Made by a program: the position numbers and the translations under genes. Shown piece after piece: positions 6,405 through 11,218 of a stretch of DNA of 11,218 nucleotides. Each line of letters opens with the position of its first letter. Position 1 is the stretch's first letter. A model generated the notes under the pieces. It was given only the letters and a program-made list of their open reading frames with translations. It made no database searches and was not told the DNA's origin. The stretch is from assembly GCA_036732565.1 (NCBI GenBank), contig DAINCF010000214.1, positions 1 through 11,218 on the forward strand. Direction: 5' to 3'. This DNA is from JAIVJN01 sp036732565 (GTDB lineage Bacteria; Acidobacteriota; Vicinamibacteria; Vicinamibacterales; UBA2999).

Positions 6405-6451
6405 AGGATGCTCGTCAGGGTCCGAGTGGTCCATTGGACCTTGGTATCGGT
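6405..6451 (-). promoter_or_regulatory. Putative activated promoter of the ZIP-like gene
   Basis: On the minus strand ACCGATACCAAGGTCCAATG (6451-6432) matches the VOC-gene site at 19 of 23 positions over 6429-6451. It merges with TGGACC as -35, then a 17-bp spacer, then CATCCT (6410-6405). Only 8 nt separate the -10 from the ATG at 6396, so transcription should start at about the A of the start codon, in line with the missing SD. Confidence 0.45.
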
Positions 6452-6534
6452 TGTCATGCGCCTGGGTGATGATGCGGGACGAATTCGAAGAGGGTAGACA
6501 CACGCAGAGTGGGCGAGGGCGCCTGCGGGCCCGG

Positions 6535-6927
6535 TTAGGTCATCAATCGCGTCCACTGCGCAGTGTCGGTGTAATGCACGAACGTCACTGCCTTGTTGCC
6601 CTGAAACCGGTACACGTGACAGAACGGGGAATCGAGCGTCGCACCGCCGTTTTTCATCGTGCCGCCATAGCGACCGAGCACCACGACGTGGTCGCCGCCG
6701 TCAATGAACGTGCTCGGCACAGCGGTGAAATCGTCGATCGCGGCCAGCAGCCGCGCGAACACACCCTCGCCCACGGCCTGCGGACCAACGTAGGGATTGC
6801 GATCCGCAAGCGGAAAGCCCTCCGCCTCGTTCCAGTTGATCGCTGAATCCATGGCCGCAAACAGCACGGAAGGATCGTTTCGGCCGAATGCAGCATATGC
6901 CGCCTTGATCGTCTCGAATGCCGACAT
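6535..6927 (-). CDS. SnoaL-like / NTF2-family protein
   Basis: 130 residues in one SnoaL/NTF2-like cone fold: helix MSAFETIKAAYAAFGRND, then PSVLFAAMDSAINWNEAEGF, ADRNPYVGPQAVGEGVFARL, and strands IDGGDHVVVLGRYGGTMKNG and FCHVYRFQGNKAVTFVHYTD. This fold covers polyketide cyclases, ketosteroid isomerases and many uncharacterised proteins; the substrate is unknown. The start at 6927 has an excellent SD (GGAGG, 7 nt upstream), so the longer frame from 6996 is rejected. It is 111 nt downstream of the secreted protein gene and 138 nt upstream of the ZIP-like gene on the same strand. The ZIP gene appears to have its own promoter. Confidence 0.9.
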   Translation of the reverse strand: MSAFETIKAAYAAFGRNDPSVLFAAMDSAINWNEAEGFPLADRNPYVGPQAVGEGVFARLLAAIDDFTAVPSTFIDGGDHVVVLGRYGGTMKNGGATLDSPFCHVYRFQGNKAVTFVHYTDTAQWTRLMT

Positions 6928-7038
6928 GGTGATGCCTCCTGATGATGCGCTCCGCTCACGCAGAGTCGGGCGATGGCGCGCGGTCGAGGCCGCCATCCTT
7001 CACGGGCAGTCGTCGTTTCTCGCAACGATCGGTAAGCG

Positions 7039-7503
7039 TTACTGTCTGTCGTACACGGCGATACTGGTGACTTTCTTGCCCGACGCATCGGTCGTCTCGG
7101 TGGTCAGCGTGCGCGTCTTGTCATCGGCGGAGAAATCCACCGTGCCCGTGAGGACCGTCTTTCCGCCCTTTTTGTTGGCCAGGCCATAGTGGCCGGCCTT
7201 GACCATTTTGATGGAGCGCATGTCGGCCGACGGATCACCCGTGACGGCGAAGTCGTTGCCGTCGAACTTGCCGGTCCACTCGTTGTGCGCGGGTTTGCCG
7301 GCGCCGTCCACGCCGTCCACCACGCACTTGTAGCTGTCGCCGGCGACGGTATAGACGACGGTCGTGTTCTTGGCCGCGCCCGCGGCGACCTTCGACTTGG
7401 CTTCGTTGAGTTTCCACGTGCCCACATTCGGGTCCGCCGCAACGATCCCTGTGACCGCGATGAAGCAGAACGCCGCGCCAAGCACCATCGTTCTCGTGTT
7501 CAT
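7039..7503 (-). CDS. Small secreted protein of unknown function
   Basis: 154 residues. The signal peptide MNTRTMVLGAAFCFIAVTGI ends around VAADPN. The mature part begins NVGTWKLNEAKSK and is beta-strand rich with many Gly, Thr and Lys. Examples are NEWTGKFDGNDFAVTGDP, then GKTVLTGTVDFSADDKTRTL and SGKKVTSIAVYDRQ. The layout resembles small lipocalin-like secreted proteins common in Acidobacteria, but I cannot name a family. The start at 7503 is supported by AGGAG 7 nt upstream; the 22-residue extension from 7569 has no SD. Confidence 0.85.
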   Translation of the reverse strand: MNTRTMVLGAAFCFIAVTGIVAADPNVGTWKLNEAKSKVAAGAAKNTTVVYTVAGDSYKCVVDGVDGAGKPAHNEWTGKFDGNDFAVTGDPSADMRSIKMVKAGHYGLANKKGGKTVLTGTVDFSADDKTRTLTTETTDASGKKVTSIAVYDRQ

Positions 7504-7602
7504 GGTCTCTCTCCTGTTTCTAATGCGTGTGACAGGTCCGATCGCGCTCGTTCTGAAAGGGCCGTCCATGAGGTATGCGAAAAACCGACACCGACCCCCT
7601 CA

Positions 7603-7770
7603 CGAGCATCACGAGCCTTAGAAGCGTGGGCGAGACTGCGCGAGAACATGACGGCCTACGACGCGATGTACGTGGCGCTGGCCGAGGCGCTCGATGCGCC
7701 GATCGTTACCTGCGACACGCGGATCGCCAAGGGCCCAGGGCACCGAGCGCGAATCGAAGTGATTGAGTGA
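7603..7770 (+). pseudogene. C-terminal remnant of a PIN-domain (VapC-type) toxin
   Basis: From about 7621 the frame reads EAWARLRENMTAYDAMYVAL, then AEALDAPIVTCDTRIAKGPG, ending HRARIEVIE at a TGA (7768-7770). This is the typical end of VapC ribonucleases, with the acidic positions of YDA and TCD that hold the metal. Just before it, in another frame, HHEP (7606-7617) matches the usual HEP...W spacing of the family, so a frameshift may lie at about 7618. The N-terminal half with the first catalytic Asp is absent and no VapB antitoxin gene is present. It is therefore a broken toxin-antitoxin remnant. It ends 109 nt before the BNR protein's start and may overlap that gene's promoter region. Confidence 0.7.
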
Positions 7771-7879
7771 TGGCGGCGGCCGATTGCTTTATGCGTCGGT
7801 CCTCACCCATGCGCCCCAGCCGCGGATAGAATCCTGCTCGCACCGATCCGGAGCCGACCGAGTTCCCAGGGGAGTACGA

Positions 7880-10800
7880 GTGACATACCACAGCCGAAAC
7901 GTGATCCTTGTGCTTTCGCTTAGTCTGGCGCTCGTCGGTCCCATGGCCGCGCAGGATGGCCGCGACACGGTCCAGGGAATCTACGACGACCTGACGTGGC
8001 GTCAGATTGGGCCCGCCGCGTTCGGCGGACGCGTCGACGATATCGAGGCCGTTGCCGGCCAGCCGCACGTGATGTTCGTCGGAGCGGCGTCCGGCGGCGT
8101 GTTCAAGAGCGTCAACAACGGCGTGACATGGAAGTCCGTCTTCGACCGGGTCGGCGGCATGCTGTCGATCGGCGATCTGGCGATCGCGCCGTCGGATCCC
8201 AACATCGTCTGGGTGGGGACGGGCGAGCCGAACAACCGGCAGAGCTCGTCGTGGGGCGACGGCGTCTACCGCTCGCTCGATGGCGGCGAGACATGGACCC
8301 ACATGGGTCTGCGCGACACGCATCATGTCGGGCGGGTCGTCATCCACCCGCGCGATCCGAACGTGGTGTTCGTCGCCGCGCTTGGACATCTGTGGGGCGC
8401 CAACGACGAGCGCGGCCTCTTCCGTACGCGCGACAGCGGCCGCACGTGGGAGAAGGTCCTCTTCATCGACCGCGATACCGGTGTGGTCGACCTGGCGATG
8501 GACGCCGACGGTCGCACGCTGTTCGCGGCCGCGTATCAGCGTCGTCGGCGCGCGTGGGGGTTCGTCGGCGGCGGATCCGGCAGCGGACTCTACAAGTCAC
8601 TCGACGGCGGATCGACGTGGGAGAAGCTGAAAGGGGGGCTCCCCGACGGACCGATCGGCCGTATCGGCCTCGCGATCGCACCGAGCGACTCGCGCATCGT
8701 CTACGCCACCGTGGAGCACAAGACCGCCGGCGGTGTGTACCGATCGGACGACCGCGGCGCGACCTGGCTGCGCCAGAGCAACGTGAATCCCCGTCCGATG
8801 TACTACAGTCAGGTTCGCGTCGATCCCAGGACTCCGGACAAGGTCTGGGTCCTCGGCACACTGTTGCACCTGTCGCTCGATGGCGGTAAGACGTTCACGA
8901 CCGAGGGCACCGGGAATCGCATCCACGTCGACCATCACGCACTGTGGATCGATCCGGAGGAGCCAGACCACCTGCTGCTCGGGAACGACGGAGGCGTGTA
9001 TTTCTCGTACGACGGCAGCCGGTCCTGGGACTTCATCGACAACCTGCCCATCGGGCAGTACTACGACATCGGGCTCGATGACCGCGATCCGTACTGGATC
9101 TACGGTGGCACGCAAGACAACGGCACCTGGGGGCTTCCGAGCCGGAGCGACAGCCAGCTCGGCATCACCAATGCTCACGTCGTCAACGTCGCGTACGGCG
9201 ACGGGTTCTATACCCAGCCGGATCCGACGGACGGCCGTCGAGTGTATGCGAACTCGCAGGATGGCCGGGCGTATTCGGTGCACCTCGACTCGATGGAAGA
9301 GCGAGGTATCCGGCCGGTTCCCAGCGACGCCAAGGAGACCTACCGATTCAACTGGAGCACGCCGCTGCTGATATCGACGGTGGAGCCTGGCGTCGCGTAC
9401 TACGGCGGAAACAAGCTGTTTCGAACTGAAGATCGCGGTCAGTCGTGGCGCGAGGTCAGTCCGGACCTGACGAAGAATCAGGACTGGAAGACGCTGCCCC
9501 TGATGGGCGAGCGCAACGACGAAACACTCTCCCGCGATGACGGTGTCGCGCACTTCGGGACCATCACCTCGATCGCCGAGTCGCCGCGCGGGCGCGGTGT
9601 GCTCTACGTCGGCACGGACGACGGGAACCTGCAGGTGACGCGCGACGCGGGCGCGACGTGGCAGAACGTGACGTCGCGCATCAAGCTGCCAGGGCCCCGT
9701 TGGGTCAGCCGCGTCCTGGCCTCGCGGCACGCGGCCGGCACGGCGTACGCGACCTTCGACGGGCACCAAGACGACGACTTCTCGCCATATCTGTTCCAGA
9801 CGAGGGATTTCGGCGGGTCGTGGACGTCACTCACCGGGAACCTGCCCGCCGGCGTCGTGGTCAATGCGTTGGAAGAGCATCCCGCCAGCGCGAACGTGTT
9901 ATTCGCCGGCACGGAATCCGGCCTCTGGATCACTATCGACGGCGGCCGCACATGGTCGCGCGCGGGCGGCACCCTCCCGCCGGTGCCTGTCGACGATGTG
10001 GTCTATCACGAGAAGTCGGGAGACGTCGTCCTTGGCACGCACGGCCGCAGCATCATCGTGCTCGACGATGCGTCGGTGCTCGCGCAGGTGACATCGGAGG
10101 TGCTGGCGCAGCCCGCGCAGCTCTTCTCTATCCGCCCCGCCGCGCAAATCTACCAGGCGCGGGAGCTGCCTTTTCCGGGCGCTTCGGAGTTCTCTGGACC
10201 GAATCCGCCGTTTGGCGCGCTCATCACGTACTACCTTCGGGAGGAGGTCCGTCGAGAGCGCAAGGAGGCTGAGACCACGAACGCTGACCCGAAAAAGGCT
10301 GACCCGAAGAACGTCGACGCGAAGAATGCGGGCCCCGACACCGCTTCCGTCTCTATCACCGTGCTCGATCGAAACGGCACGGTCGTCCGCGAGCTCGAGG
10401 GACCAGGGAAGAAGGGCCTGAATCGTGTCACTTGGGATCTGCGCTGGCCCTTACCGTTCAAGCCGGGAGCCAACGACGAGGGGTGGTTCGGTGCTCCGGC
10501 TGGTCCCTTCGCCATTCCGGGTGAGTACACGGTCAGGCTGACCGTGGCAGGAAAAGAGCTCGCGCAGAAGGTCCAGGTGCTGGCCGATCCGCGCATGCAG
10601 GCCAGCGAGGCCGCGCTGGTGGAGCGGCTGGAGTCGAGTCGAGGCCTCGCCGAGTGGCTCAAGGCGTTCGGCGACGCCTCAACGGCGGTCGAGGGGCTGA
10701 ACCGCGAGCTGCAGCGGGTTCGAGAGTCCGTCAAGGCGTTGAATCCGATACCCGAGTCGCTGCAGAAGTCTATCGACGGGTACGCCAAGAAGCTCGAGGA

Positions 10801-11056
10801 CACCGGGAAGCTCTTTGCGGCCGGTTTCGGGAGCCCGCGGTTCTCGTTGCTCGATCTGCTCGGACAGCTCCAGGCGTCGACGTCCGCGCCGGCGGACGCG
10901 CAGCGGCGATCGCGCGATCAACTCGCGGCCCGCACGCGCGAGAACATCGAGTCGTTGAACACGATCATCGCGACGGACTGGCCGTCGCTGCAGCGCGAGC
11001 TGACCGCGGCGGGTGTCACGAGCGTCGTGGCGAAGCCAATCGCGCTTCCCAAATAG
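7880..11056 (+). CDS. Secreted BNR/Asp-box (VPS10/sortilin-like) beta-propeller protein
   Basis: 1058 residues. A signal peptide (MTYHSRNVILVLSLSLALVG, cut near PMAAQ-D) leads to about 720 residues of beta-propeller. There are eleven Asp-box motifs (S/TxDxGxTW) starting at residues 77, 132, 183, 240, 289, 332, 376, 516, 587, 641 and 685. Such proteins are annotated as glycosyl hydrolases or VPS10-domain proteins, but Asp boxes are structural and do not prove sialidase activity; no substrate is evident. Residues ~745-905 form an Ig/Fn3-like module (NRVTWDLRWPLPF, then GEYTVRLTVAGKEL), interrupted by a charged repeat at 801-820. Residues ~905-1045 are helical, perhaps coiled coil. The GTG at 7880 has an SD (AGGGGAG, 5 nt upstream) and begins the signal peptide; the 39 extra codons from 7763 overlap the VapC remnant and lack an SD. 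Confidence 0.92.
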   Translation: MTYHSRNVILVLSLSLALVGPMAAQDGRDTVQGIYDDLTWRQIGPAAFGGRVDDIEAVAGQPHVMFVGAASGGVFKSVNNGVTWKSVFDRVGGMLSIGDLAIAPSDPNIVWVGTGEPNNRQSSSWGDGVYRSLDGGETWTHMGLRDTHHVGRVVIHPRDPNVVFVAALGHLWGANDERGLFRTRDSGRTWEKVLFIDRDTGVVDLAMDADGRTLFAAAYQRRRRAWGFVGGGSGSGLYKSLDGGSTWEKLKGGLPDGPIGRIGLAIAPSDSRIVYATVEHKTAGGVYRSDDRGATWLRQSNVNPRPMYYSQVRVDPRTPDKVWVLGTLLHLSLDGGKTFTTEGTGNRIHVDHHALWIDPEEPDHLLLGNDGGVYFSYDGSRSWDFIDNLPIGQYYDIGLDDRDPYWIYGGTQDNGTWGLPSRSDSQLGITNAHVVNVAYGDGFYTQPDPTDGRRVYANSQDGRAYSVHLDSMEERGIRPVPSDAKETYRFNWSTPLLISTVEPGVAYYGGNKLFRTEDRGQSWREVSPDLTKNQDWKTLPLMGERNDETLSRDDGVAHFGTITSIAESPRGRGVLYVGTDDGNLQVTRDAGATWQNVTSRIKLPGPRWVSRVLASRHAAGTAYATFDGHQDDDFSPYLFQTRDFGGSWTSLTGNLPAGVVVNALEEHPASANVLFAGTESGLWITIDGGRTWSRAGGTLPPVPVDDVVYHEKSGDVVLGTHGRSIIVLDDASVLAQVTSEVLAQPAQLFSIRPAAQIYQARELPFPGASEFSGPNPPFGALITYYLREEVRRERKEAETTNADPKKADPKNVDAKNAGPDTASVSITVLDRNGTVVRELEGPGKKGLNRVTWDLRWPLPFKPGANDEGWFGAPAGPFAIPGEYTVRLTVAGKELAQKVQVLADPRMQASEAALVERLESSRGLAEWLKAFGDASTAVEGLNRELQRVRESVKALNPIPESLQKSIDGYAKKLEDTGKLFAAGFGSPRFSLLDLLGQLQASTSAPADAQRRSRDQLAARTRENIESLNTIIATDWPSLQRELTAAGVTSVVAKPIALPK
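10280..10339 (+). repeat. Imperfect 15-bp tandem repeat within the BNR protein
   Basis: Four degenerate 5-codon units encode NADPK-KADPK-NVDAK-NAGPD (residues 801-820), following a charged stretch REEVRRERKEAE. The units share the pattern gmcCCGAAra at the DNA level. They form a hydrophilic insertion inside the Ig/Fn3-like module. Confidence 0.6.
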
Positions 11057-11059
11057 CTC

Positions 11060-11088
11060 AGGCAGGCCTAAAGGCCTGCGCTACGTAC
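11060..11088 (-). repeat. Single REP-like copy C
   Basis: On the minus strand it reads GTACGTAGCGCAGGCCTTTA then GGCCTGCCT, the same unit as pairs A and B with loop TTTA. It starts only 3 nt after the BNR gene's TAG, so its hairpin would be the first structure in the 3' untranslated RNA. No second arm is found in the remaining 130 bp. Confidence 0.75.
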
Positions 11089-11114
11089 GCGCAACAGCTA
11101 ATCACGACGCGCTC

Positions 11115-11218
11115 TCACGGATTTCGCCCATCGCAATAGCGCTTGTCGATCGCGCACGCCTTGCTCGCGGCCGCATCGGCCTCGGCCGCTCGACCGGCGG
11201 GTCGGAGTGCGAGCGCGA
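11115..11218 (-). CDS. Possible C-terminal end of a minus-strand gene (runs off the window)
   Basis: One minus-strand frame, open from the window edge to a TGA at 11115-11117, reads ALRPAGRAAEADAAASKACA, then IDKRYCDGRNP. The composition is protein-like, unlike the Arg/Ser/Pro-rich alternatives in the other two minus frames. Only 34 residues are visible and no family can be assigned. It would converge on the BNR gene. Confidence 0.35.
   Translation of the reverse strand, partial: ALALRPAGRAAEADAAASKACAIDKRYCDGRNP

Noticed and set aside
7528..7534. TGTCACA on the minus strand, resembling the ECF41 -35 element
   Set aside because: It lies only 24 nt before the start codon of the downstream gene and no CGTC follows at the required spacing.
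7189..7602. Long plus-strand frame leading into the VapC-like tail
   Set aside because: This part is antisense to the secreted protein gene with a clear signal peptide and SD; only the last ~50 codons are PIN-like.
8597..9769. 390-codon minus-strand open frame inside the BNR gene
   Set aside because: The plus-strand protein here has repeated Asp boxes and continuous homology; the antisense frame is a shadow.

Overview
The window looks like a chromosomal stretch from a GC-rich soil-type bacterium, most probably an Acidobacteriota of the Vicinamibacteria type. This is inferred from three things: very high third-position GC, a large secreted BNR/Asp-box (VPS10-like) protein with an Ig/Fn3-like tail, and an ankyrin protein fused to a haem-binding motif and a toroid domain. 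No rRNA, tRNA, CRISPR array, prophage or intact insertion sequence was seen.

Layout. 1-551 (+) is the C-terminal part of an ECF41-type sigma factor with its SnoaL-like extension. It converges on 625-2568 (-), a secreted ankyrin / CxxCH / squalene-cyclase-like fusion. 2596-3010 (+) holds coding-like sequence broken by a frameshift and with no clear start. msrA follows at 3192-3710 (+), and a strong hairpin separates it from the convergent VOC-family gene at 3922-4623 (-). Further minus-strand genes are a secreted DUF6130-like protein (4867-5322), a ZIP-like metal transporter with an altered metal site (5626-6396), a SnoaL/NTF2-like protein (6535-6927) and a small secreted protein (7039-7503). 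A PIN-domain (VapC) tail remnant lies at about 7603-7770, before the 1058-residue BNR protein (7880-11056, +). The right edge may hold the end of another minus-strand gene.

Two kinds of structure are not explained by the genes. First, the VOC, DUF6130-like and ZIP-like genes each carry a similar 23-bp upstream motif with core CCGATACCAAAGTC. In each it overlaps a -35-like hexamer that sits 17 bp from a -10-like hexamer. This suggests a small co-activated regulon, and the ZIP message would be nearly leaderless. Second, five copies of a palindromic repeat with a GTAG-type foot and the palindrome GCAGGCCTTYAGGCCTGC lie in intergenic DNA just downstream of stop codons, two pairs in inverted orientation and one single. 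One copy has compensatory stem changes. They look like REP/BIME elements.

The intergenic DNA also carries gene remnants. The clearest is a nitrilase fragment (about 5397-5532) that ends just after its catalytic-cysteine motif, right beside an inverted repeat pair. The window contains no clear multi-gene defence or biosynthetic system. Its most interesting content is the putative shared regulatory site, the REP-like family and the gene debris associated with it.
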